Shown piece after piece: positions 17,601-23,998 of a stretch of 34,133 nt of DNA (within the stretch, counting starts at the first letter, position 1; each line of letters opens with the position of its first letter). Below the pieces are notes generated by a model, which was given only the letters and a program-made list of their open reading frames with translations, did no database searches and was not told where the DNA came from. The translations under genes were made by a program, and so were the position numbers. The stretch lies in the NCBI GenBank assembly GCA_946538525.1, contig CAMNGU010000013.1, forward strand, positions 1 through 34,133. Reading direction: 5' to 3'. The DNA is from an uncultured Lachnospiraceae bacterium. GTDB lineage: Bacteria > Bacillota > Clostridia > Lachnospirales > Lachnospiraceae.

Positions 17601-18822
17601 CAAATCTAGAAAGGAGTTCCGGCGCAAATCCTGAGCTCTCAAGTCCGGCAACTACTGAAGAATCAGGAAGTGCAGTAAGATTTGAATATCTATTATTTAA
17701 ATAAATATCCTTTCCCTCATTTGTTGTAAAAATAAGAATAGTCTGCGAAAAAGATACCTGTTTTTCCAAATACTTATCCGTAAGTTCAGCACCTTCCAAG
17801 ATACTAAGGAAGAGTAATCTTACTGATTCTGAAGCTTTTTCTATCTCGTCTATGAGCAGAATTGCTCTAGGATTTTCATCTACAAACCCTGTAAGAGTTC
17901 CTTGTTGCGCATTCTTCCATGATTTCTCAAATCCAATTAATCCAGAAACATTATCAGACGTTCCTGAATAAGCACTCATATCAAATCTCTTATATTTATA
18001 GCCTTCTGTTTGAAGAATATCTGCAAACTGCTCAGCCAGATATGTTTTTCCTACTCCTGGAGGCCCTGCAAATAAATAAACCGCTTCAGGTTTATTCTTA
18101 TCAACACCTGCCGAAAGTGCGCGGGAATATCCTCTCACAAATTTTTCTATAGCAAGATCCTGTCCAATAACCTTTGATTTCAGTTCCTGGACCAATTTGT
18201 TTTGTATTTCGATTGTTTTACTGAGATTACCCCTGAAATCAAGATACTCGGTCAGTTTCTTAACTTTTTCGGATGGACCAGCATATGGGTCATTTCCCTT
18301 GATACGCAGTAATAATTGAACTAAGGCCCTCTCTATAAGAATATCAATAGCAAGTGTATCCTGGTGGCCTTCTGTTTCAAAAAGATTATCCATATTATAT
18401 AGACTGATTTCTTCCTCTATTGGTTCAGGATAATCATATCCATCTACATAAGTAACACGATAAAATGTTTCTTCGATTGTTTCATCAGCCAGGCTATTCT
18501 TTAATTCTGTCCATTCATTAAACATTTTATCAAGAGCCTCAAATCGAATATCACAATCAGCTAATATACTTAATGAAACATTGTATTTCTGAACCTGTTT
18601 TTGAAGAACATTATTTATATCCCTATAAAAACTGGAAACAATATCATATAGCTCTTTTCTTTCGGATAAAACATCAGTCTCATCCATTCTTCTTTCAAGA
18701 TCAAGAACAAACTTAGAAGCAGAATGAAGAATTTCGCATACACTTAGAGCTCCGAATTCATCATCTCCCTTTACCGCTTTTACATGTTCCTTAAACCACA
18801 CCCAATATCTTGTCTGTTGCAT
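14620..18822 (-). CDS. ClpA-like / receiver-like / FtsH-M41 fusion AAA+ protease
   Basis: Giant ATP-dependent protease of 1400 residues. Residues 1-205 are mostly helical and unrecognised. Residues ~210-445 form a ClpA/ClpB-type AAA+ module (Walker A GPPGVGKT 253-260, Walker B ILLIDEIE 321-328, sensor Asn368, Arg406 finger). Residues ~527-640 look like a CheY-like receiver fold (KVLYFG, YIIDMF, VPVFVVDR strands). Residues ~720-950 are an FtsH-type AAA+ (GEPGMGKT 763-770, VIFIDEFDA 815-823, GATN 861-864). An M41 peptidase follows with HEAGH 983-987 and the third zinc ligand Asp1068 in GASSDLKKA. Residues ~1165-1400 are novel. There is no membrane segment, unlike FtsH. Pore-loop residues of both ATPase modules are atypical. 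RBS GGGAGGAG precedes the ATG. It lies between cas6 and the effector operon, so a CRISPR role is inferred from context only. Confidence 0.88.
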   Translation of the reverse strand: MQQTRYWVWFKEHVKAVKGDDEFGALSVCEILHSASKFVLDLERRMDETDVLSERKELYDIVSSFYRDINNVLQKQVQKYNVSLSILADCDIRFEALDKMFNEWTELKNSLADETIEETFYRVTYVDGYDYPEPIEEEISLYNMDNLFETEGHQDTLAIDILIERALVQLLLRIKGNDPYAGPSEKVKKLTEYLDFRGNLSKTIEIQNKLVQELKSKVIGQDLAIEKFVRGYSRALSAGVDKNKPEAVYLFAGPPGVGKTYLAEQFADILQTEGYKYKRFDMSAYSGTSDNVSGLIGFEKSWKNAQQGTLTGFVDENPRAILLIDEIEKASESVRLLFLSILEGAELTDKYLEKQVSFSQTILIFTTNEGKDIYLNNRYSNLTALPDSSVVAGLESSGFAPELLSRFASSNIIVFNYLEADALANLVKISIENACERIKTRNKNLEKMTYDADLMARLFILSKGGSVDARNISSKTKSFVTDLFLDSSSYISDRKRNVNGFKSINVSIDENSISEEAKDYLIMPPNRKVLYFGKETKTAFKYVADQADIEIVKKFDDFEQKCMDNNPNSDTSYAAYIIDMFDSKESIITAEEGYKCLECLYEKKNEVPVFVVDRGFSNEDKRALLVKNVIAFLDVQKMPNMRKAQICFLEDLKNVYFISSFNKLAKAEKCFSSIRNMDYNSRDGEMNIIFSNISIQNANIESARERALNNRYLLSEKKEVYLSDIFGNEEAVSVARRCIDNIKYPERYLSAGVRLLRGILMHGEPGMGKTMLAKAIAYESGASFISSVGSDFVESNGIQELENIFETARRKKPCVIFIDEFDAIAKSRKYFSSGIAELVLEKFLQEMDGVGKDNTGVYVIGATNYSLNLIDDAIIRRFSEKIEFKRPSGPERCEFLGRLFEKKGLNIPTEYSNVLVRHMFGFQDNFSEIETFLDESIAEIVYKKKDKFDKSDVTLDYLLDRLQRINYGEKREETVEMLRTCFHEAGHSVLQWINGRRLSYITVVPRDRFNGFAMADPKLYSGNDYLRHIRIALAGRAAEIIYAKKYSKDKDDYQFELDNAINVGASSDLKKATSLAYHYICSCGLKGMLSVVPDNFIGEEYGVIKEDILPESRKEKIWDEVEKVLQEQMNVTLKILEDKWEKVEALAFSVRYLREIDGDQIYNIINSEVPYIDRTCFVDFDQDYILYGDEDKKGNYPKLVYGYPIWPTAYIAKDRKMSYDPEKEYYYALRFADTVKIYVENKDNPNILPDVMKEAYQNNASIVRFATKEAAMDYLNSRAYMIRKKDGRVEFDYADNYLDLNRFECIDAEKKLYRFPFEIIDMYTLEGMCHCYEKEKKIKLSELGKVEFIMSLINDSIFKGNDDAAVVLQLHGQEQLDAFNQIVEKRRSELFYYPGIDVLE

Positions 18823-18861
18823 ATTTACACTCCTCCCATTAAATTTGTAACCCCAATTCCT

Positions 18862-18870
18862 ATTCTACCA
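18862..18870 (-). promoter_or_regulatory. Candidate extended -10 for the Clp-FtsH gene
   Basis: Minus-strand TGGTAGAAT lies 39 bases before the protease start codon. It would allow separate expression of the protease from the DUF5710-like gene upstream. No good -35 box is visible. Confidence 0.35.
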
Positions 18871-18909
18871 TCAAAATATTGAGATATCCACAGCGGTAAA
18901 CTAATAGTT

Positions 18910-19203
18910 TCAAGTACAATCCTGGCCTTTTAATATACGGACCAACTTCTCCGCATCTGACCTATAAGAGAAATACCACTTTTTTCTATTCGGATCCCAC
19001 CTTCCTCCCAGGCGCTTTGCTATTTCCCTCTTTTCATATGGACAAAAAACATAGTATCTAATGTTATAATATGCAGCATATCTATCCTTTGGTATTTTAA
19101 GGCCTATATCATCTAATTCTGCTACATCAGCATCATAATAATCACCATAATCAGCTGGATCATAATCATCATATCCGTACATATCTTCCCAATCGATTCC
19201 CAT
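18910..19203 (-). CDS. Small DUF5710-like protein with acidic tyrosine-rich N-terminus
   Basis: Protein of 97 residues. Residues 1-35 are packed with Asp, Tyr and Glu (for example YGYDDYDPADYGDYYDADV) and are probably disordered. Residues ~50-90 carry a DUF5710-type motif: YEKREIAKRLGGRWDPNRKKWYFS, where family members show a similar alternation of K/A/LGA.WD and W(Y). DUF5710 modules are found attached to nucleic-acid-handling proteins, including primase-like ones, but their function is not settled. GGAGG lies ahead of the ATG. It lies 87 bases upstream of the Clp-FtsH gene on the same strand, so it may be an adaptor, regulator or substrate of that protease; this is inference from position. 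Confidence 0.75.
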   Translation of the reverse strand: MGIDWEDMYGYDDYDPADYGDYYDADVAELDDIGLKIPKDRYAAYYNIRYYVFCPYEKREIAKRLGGRWDPNRKKWYFSYRSDAEKLVRILKGQDCT

Positions 19204-19265
19204 AGCGTTTCACCTCCGATAATTGTTTTTCTATAAAACCATTCTACCGGTATTCCCAGAATATT

Positions 19266-19302
19266 TTTTGCACAAAAATAGCAGTGCGGTTAGCACTGCT
19301 AT
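19266..19302 (-). terminator. Intrinsic terminator after the 143-residue protein gene
   Basis: Perfect 10-bp stem ATAGCAGTGC / GCACTGCTAT (19278-19287, 19293-19302) with a 5-base loop, followed on the minus strand by TTTTTGTGCAAAAAAT. It separates the 143-residue protein gene from the DUF5710-like gene. Confidence 0.88.
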
Positions 19303-19330
19303 CTATACCTTTAGATATATATATAATCTC

Positions 19331-19762
19331 TTAGTCAATCATCCCCTCATACTTTACATAGATTGCCCCTACGGAATAAAGATCTTCTTTTACCTCGTGC
19401 TGTATCATCTCATACAGCCATGATGATGTATTATCTTTCCCAATTCCGCTCAGTATACTAGCTCCTATTCTATATTTCCCATCTCCAAACCAAACATCCG
19501 TATAAGCATACTTTACTGGCCAATAAGTTTTATTCTCATCTTTTTCTATACTCTCTGCCAAAGCTCTCCACTTTGGGATAAGAGCTTTTATCTCATTTGG
19601 AATATTTTCCGAAATCCCAGATACATAAATCGGTTCTCTCAGCCATTCATCATAGTCCATCCATACTACATCTGATTCCGGATTAATAAAATCCAGTGGT
19701 AGCTTTACTTGAAGAATATCTGCATCATCTGGGGTTTCCCCTTTTTTTAATCTAATGATCAT
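19331..19762 (-). CDS. Hypothetical protein, 143 residues
   Basis: Not recognised. A soluble, acidic, mixed alpha/beta protein without signal peptide or membrane segment. The N-terminal part (MIIRLKKGETPDDADILQVKLP) is followed by WMDYDEWLREPIYVSG; the C-terminal part has YAYTDVWFGDGKYRIG and ends in a helix-strand stretch. The start at 19762 is fixed by AAGGAGG about eight bases upstream; an in-frame ATG at 19807 has no such site. It has its own terminator and lies just past the terminator of the effector operon, between that operon and the DUF5710-like and Clp-FtsH genes. It may be an accessory protein of the island, or an unrelated passenger. Confidence 0.65.
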   Translation of the reverse strand: MIIRLKKGETPDDADILQVKLPLDFINPESDVVWMDYDEWLREPIYVSGISENIPNEIKALIPKWRALAESIEKDENKTYWPVKYAYTDVWFGDGKYRIGASILSGIGKDNTSSWLYEMIQHEVKEDLYSVGAIYVKYEGMID

Positions 19763-19813
19763 CTTTCTATCCTCCTTAGTTGGCACACTTACATAAATAA
19801 CTTCCATTTTACA

Positions 19814-19843
19814 AAAGAATCATCCACAAAAGGATGATTCTTT
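19814..19843 (-). terminator. Terminator of the type III effector operon
   Basis: Perfect 12-bp stem AAAGAATCATCC / GGATGATTCTTT with a 6-base loop, followed by a short T-tract (TTTTGT) on the minus strand, 19 bases after the last RAMP gene. It marks the end of the long operon that starts near 31780. Confidence 0.88.
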
Positions 19844-19862
19844 ATTCACTTTTTAATTGTAC

Positions 19863-22178
19863 CTATACTAATCTATAAAAATTCTGTTTTCTACCGTCAG
19901 GATATTTTTTTGATCTAAGAAATATCACATTAATTTTTTGTCCCTTAACAACAGTTTTACCACCAAGATCATCATAAAAAATCATTCCATTTTTTTCATT
20001 TTTTCCATTTACTTCAATAAAGACATTTCCATTCTTACTATTTATTCCAGTAACAACAGCATCTTCAACTTTTGCCTCAGCTTTATTTGTTCTAAATCCA
20101 TTCCTGCTTATTCCAGCTTCACTTTTACCTATTCTAGCCTCATAAAACTCTTTATACATCTTATCCGTATACTTGAGCCCTGTCTTCAAGGCTTCTATAT
20201 AATAAGCAAACGCTTGGTAATCTCTCTTATTCGGAGATTTATCGTCCATATTTTTATTTTTCTTGACTGCAACATGATTATTAGTAAACCACGTAAAGCC
20301 CTCATCGCCTTCCTTTTGTCCAGGAATAACAGGATAACTGATTTTTAAATCTTCAGGAACACTATTAAAGCCGTTCATCACCCTAAATTCACTAACAATG
20401 TCAGAATCGAATAATTCATCAGGGGTAACAGTCTCCTCATATGGTTCTGTCATATATGATATTCCATTTTCGTTTATTTCTATCTTTCTAATCTGAACAT
20501 CATCAACTGATACAGCTATACTTCCTAACCCAAGCGGCTTAGCTGCTCCCAGTTTATATCCAGATTTTTTATCCTCAATTTTTCCACCTTCACCGGCATT
20601 GAGCATCCATATCAATCTCTCAAGTTCAGTTTCAGATATTTTGTCAAAGTATAACTGACCAGAAAATGTGATTCCTTTCATTACAGGACGAATTGTCATA
20701 TTAAGCTTTGTTACTTTTGCGCTTTCACTGAGCTTTTCTAACTTCATGTTATGCCAGTAAAATTTACGACCATTCAACTCAGGATTAACAATAGGATGCA
20801 TCTTATGCTCCCTATCTATGTAGTAATCAAATGTCCAAAAAACCGCATCAGGCGCTGGTCTTTTAACATAGAACTCCGTGTTACTAATCTTTGGAGAAGA
20901 TAGTGGATATAATGTAACAATCGAATCATAACAATCTTTAGCATCCTCTACTTCACTAGACATTTCTAGGTCAGAAAATCTTATTCTTGATGCAACTGCT
21001 TCCTTTTTTCCTGTAATCGTTCCAAATAAAGAACATGCCGGACAAAGATCCTTCTTACATGAACAAGGGGCCAGATTCTTAATTAATTGCTTAATTCCAT
21101 TCTTATATACTTCTCTTGTTATACTAGCTGGAGATAAATATATGATACCTTTAGTACCTTCCGAATAGTAAACCGGGAAGAATTCGCCAATATTATCTTC
21201 TGATTTTTTGAACTCTCTCCATTTAATACCATATTCTTTATATGCGTAGTTTCCACCTGATTCACTGTTATTTTTATAAACTTCCAACACTTTATCAAGA
21301 CATGATATGTCTAAATCTTGCTCAACTCGATTCTGAGTAACTACAAAAATATGACAACAATGCTTCTGTGAAGTTTTCCCACTGCGATCTGGCTGCATTT
21401 CCGGTCCATCTTCGCCTTTTAATACATACCCTATTTCTTTAGGCGCTGATGCCCATTCACTAAAATGGTCTGCACTCCTATTCGTTGGCTTCTGTAATCT
21501 TGCCAATGGTTTAGCTTTTCCTCTTTCCAATTTTCTCGCTAATTTATAGAAATCAACTTTTTGGCCTTCAGCTATTTTAGTTTGAATATAACTCTTCTTT
21601 TTATAATCCCTACGGGTATTCCAATTATCTAAATCTGTTTGATCATCTGCCCCCTCTGTTCTCCACAGGCAGTCTTCAGCGGAATATAGTTCATATCCAT
21701 CAGAGGTCTTCTTAATAAGACCAGACTTAAAAACCTCAGCAGTCCTCTTGCTGAGCAAAACATCTTCAAAACCAGAAAGGCAGGAACTTGTAAGTATTTC
21801 ATACTGATTCCTAAACATACCTCTTATCTCACTTCCAGGAATTACAGGCAGATAAAAATCTTCACTTCCCTCCTCCAATTTATTGTACGAAAAGAAGTCA
21901 TATCTCTTATGTTCTTCCTTAATCTCTGCAATTTTCTGAGCTCTATCTCCGCCAGTTGCATCTCCCGTATCTATTCTTCCATCATTTTCACCAAATACCA
22001 CTTTTTCAGAAAAAGCCTTATCAGTGCTGGTATTGGCAATAAATAGAGGTGTCTTAGTAAGAACAGTATAATTAATAACTCCAGATAATACCTTCTCTTC
22101 TTCTGGCGGAACCTTATCAGATTTTTCTTTAAACGGTATAAAATTGTATGGATTTACAAAGTTTATTTCTTTACTCAT
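19863..22178 (-). CDS. TIGR03986-like type III RAMP (Cas7-type) protein
   Basis: Large RAMP protein of 771 residues, recognised as the TIGR03986-like group by its FVNPYNFIPF start and the PVIPGSEIRGMFRNQYEILTSSC-type segment (~111-133, quoted in part). A four-cysteine site (Cys372, Cys374, Cys379, Cys382) runs into CSLFGTITG, the zinc-binding and loop region seen in Cas7-like proteins, then RIRFSDLE. A glycine-rich stretch follows around LGAAKPLGLGSIAV. The last ~70 residues (DAVVTGINSKNGNVFIEVNG and following) look like an OB-fold or S1-like nucleic-acid-binding module. It should be a backbone or capping subunit of the crRNA complex. It is the final gene of the operon, 12 bases after the Csx19-like gene, with RBS GGGGTGGAG. 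Confidence 0.82.
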   Translation of the reverse strand: MSKEINFVNPYNFIPFKEKSDKVPPEEEKVLSGVINYTVLTKTPLFIANTSTDKAFSEKVVFGENDGRIDTGDATGGDRAQKIAEIKEEHKRYDFFSYNKLEEGSEDFYLPVIPGSEIRGMFRNQYEILTSSCLSGFEDVLLSKRTAEVFKSGLIKKTSDGYELYSAEDCLWRTEGADDQTDLDNWNTRRDYKKKSYIQTKIAEGQKVDFYKLARKLERGKAKPLARLQKPTNRSADHFSEWASAPKEIGYVLKGEDGPEMQPDRSGKTSQKHCCHIFVVTQNRVEQDLDISCLDKVLEVYKNNSESGGNYAYKEYGIKWREFKKSEDNIGEFFPVYYSEGTKGIIYLSPASITREVYKNGIKQLIKNLAPCSCKKDLCPACSLFGTITGKKEAVASRIRFSDLEMSSEVEDAKDCYDSIVTLYPLSSPKISNTEFYVKRPAPDAVFWTFDYYIDREHKMHPIVNPELNGRKFYWHNMKLEKLSESAKVTKLNMTIRPVMKGITFSGQLYFDKISETELERLIWMLNAGEGGKIEDKKSGYKLGAAKPLGLGSIAVSVDDVQIRKIEINENGISYMTEPYEETVTPDELFDSDIVSEFRVMNGFNSVPEDLKISYPVIPGQKEGDEGFTWFTNNHVAVKKNKNMDDKSPNKRDYQAFAYYIEALKTGLKYTDKMYKEFYEARIGKSEAGISRNGFRTNKAEAKVEDAVVTGINSKNGNVFIEVNGKNEKNGMIFYDDLGGKTVVKGQKINVIFLRSKKYPDGRKQNFYRLV

Positions 22179-22190
22179 TTCTCCACCCCT

Positions 22191-22601
22191 TTAATCTATA
22201 CATAATCTGTAATCATCAATAAAAGCCATACCCTCAGAGGTATAAGCGATATGATTTAAAACCTTAATCTTGTCCTTATGTAATTCTCTTGATTCTTCCT
22301 TATTCAGATCAAGAAATACATCCTGAATATAAGTCTCATCTGTGTCACTAGTAAATTCTGCTAAATGATCAACAAACCCTGATTCATACCTGCTACTTTC
22401 AGAGGAAAGAATCCTATACTCACTATCAGAATTAAACAAATGAATTTCTAAAATATCAGAACATTCGCCCTCAAATATCCCTTCCAAAGAATTCTTATCA
22501 GAATAAATCTTGAAGATTAATTTCTTTCTTGTATATGCAAGTACATATCCGCTATCCGGAGCATTTTTTTCTATTGTGTCTTTAATCAAACTATACTTCA
22601 C
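22191..22601 (-). CDS. csx19: Csx19-like (TIGR03984-type) small protein
   Basis: Protein of 136 residues. The size, place in a III-D-like operon and the C-terminal pattern (KVLNHIAYTSEGMAFIDDYR) suggest the Csx19/TIGR03984 group, whose members end in a similar strand-turn-strand ...DYR segment. The function of Csx19 is not well established; it is regarded as a III-D-associated subunit or accessory. The start is GTG at 22601, one base overlapping the TAG of the preceding Cas7 gene (TAGTG), with GGGAGGA seven bases upstream, so translation is coupled. Family assignment by eye is moderate; it could instead be an unrelated small subunit. Confidence 0.6.
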   Translation of the reverse strand: MKYSLIKDTIEKNAPDSGYVLAYTRKKLIFKIYSDKNSLEGIFEGECSDILEIHLFNSDSEYRILSSESSRYESGFVDHLAEFTSDTDETYIQDVFLDLNKEESRELHKDKIKVLNHIAYTSEGMAFIDDYRLCID

Positions 22602-23998
22602 TATTTTGTCCTCCCTTCAAGATATTTCTTAAGACTTGCAAGACAATCATTCACTTCCAAATCTCCAAATTCATTGATTTCCGAACCTGTAAATATGCCT
22701 CTACCTACAGCCGTCTGTCCACCTATTGGAACAAAACCATTCATGATATCTTTTATGACAAGATAAATGAGACCCATTATCGCCTTATAATCTTCCCCTT
22801 TATCAACTCTTACCAGGACCTCAAGTTCAGTCTCTCCACCAAAGAATGATATTTCTGAATATAGCGCTCCTGCTACAGCAGAGGAATCAAATCTATTTAT
22901 CTTTACTCTTGTCATTGGAAGCTCTGTGGCTCCAATAATCTTGCTCTCAGAAATAACAATCTTAGATTGCTGCGTTCTGTCTTTATCCTCTTTATCAACA
23001 GTTCCAAACCAATCATTTATTACTTCTTTATAATCCTTACATCCCAAAGAATCTCGAAGTATTCTAGCTGCGTCGCTCCTTATAGCTCCATTCCAACTAC
23101 TCCCCGGAACCACAGGGATTCTTTTGTTTCCATCTTCATCCTCTTTGATTGTCAGCTGTTCATAATCAGCCTCACCAGGTCTGGTTGAATACTTACGAAT
23201 ACTGATTCCACCCTTAAGTTTTAGTGGAACTCGGATCTTAGCATACTTAACCTTTACATAGCTATCTTTATATTTTTCTTTACCTACTTTCCACTCTTCA
23301 TATCTCGTGCATTCTAAAGCTGGAAAACCTTCATCGTCACTTGAAGCATTAAATCCTAAGAACTCCAGCCACTTTTCTGCCTGATCCTTCTGAGTTAAGT
23401 CAAATTCTTTTTCTCCTACTTCAGTAACCTTTAACTTTCCAAACCCTCTATTCTTTTTTGCACCAAGACGAATATTTCCTTCGGCAAGATCTATGATAAA
23501 ACCTTTTATTTTTTCATTTGCATCTGTTTCATCATCATTTTCTCTTTCAACAATCTCAAAACGCATGCAGCCTTCTGCTCCAGGTTCAACCACCTGCATA
23601 TCAAACTTTCCGGTACCTGCTGTGATCTTTTCATTATCTTCCAGTTTAATTCCGTCTCGAATAGATATATTTACACTATCTGAAGATTTCTTTACTAAAG
23701 AAACATCAGATATGAGGATCTGACTCATTCTGCCTATCTGTTCACTCTCGTCTTCTGTTTCGCTTGATTTACTTACTTTAGAAAATCCCATTACACTAGA
23801 TTTATTCTTCTTATCCATAAGGCTGTTTCTAAAAGCACCAGCTATAGATGTTCCAGGAATAAATGGTTTTCCTTCTCCATCAAGCATCAGATCATTATCA
23901 GCTATATCGCCCGTTCCGCTAGAAATACATAAAGGAGATGCTAATTTAAAATGCACTATATAATAAGTTCTTTTTGTCACTCTTGATGATTTACTCAT
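22601..23998 (-). CDS. Double Cas7 (Csm3-like) RAMP fusion
   Basis: 465 residues with two Cas7 domains. Domain 1 (~10-195) has IPGTSIAGAFRN (47-58) and the RAMP loop LGAKKNRGFGKL (178-189). Domain 2 (~250-440) has VPGSSWNGAIRSDA (297-310), the Csm3 signature TRVKINRFDSSAVAGALY (363-380) and the loop IGGQTAVGRGIF (425-436). Csm3 subunits form the backbone around the guide:target duplex and cut target RNA at 6-base steps through an Asp. Acidic residues in the right place are Asp31/34/36 in domain 1 and Asp278 in domain 2. Fusion of two units is typical of III-D-like and III-E-like evolution. It overlaps the Csx10 gene upstream by 8 bases and the Csx19-like gene downstream by 1. Confidence 0.85.
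   Translation of the reverse strand: MSKSSRVTKRTYYIVHFKLASPLCISSGTGDIADNDLMLDGEGKPFIPGTSIAGAFRNSLMDKKNKSSVMGFSKVSKSSETEDESEQIGRMSQILISDVSLVKKSSDSVNISIRDGIKLEDNEKITAGTGKFDMQVVEPGAEGCMRFEIVERENDDETDANEKIKGFIIDLAEGNIRLGAKKNRGFGKLKVTEVGEKEFDLTQKDQAEKWLEFLGFNASSDDEGFPALECTRYEEWKVGKEKYKDSYVKVKYAKIRVPLKLKGGISIRKYSTRPGEADYEQLTIKEDEDGNKRIPVVPGSSWNGAIRSDAARILRDSLGCKDYKEVINDWFGTVDKEDKDRTQQSKIVISESKIIGATELPMTRVKINRFDSSAVAGALYSEISFFGGETELEVLVRVDKGEDYKAIMGLIYLVIKDIMNGFVPIGGQTAVGRGIFTGSEINEFGDLEVNDCLASLKKYLEGRTK

Noticed and set aside
14620-18822. Housekeeping FtsH
   Set aside because: FtsH is about 600-700 residues with two N-terminal membrane helices. This protein has none, carries a second AAA+ module of Clp type and other extra domains, and lies in a CRISPR island.
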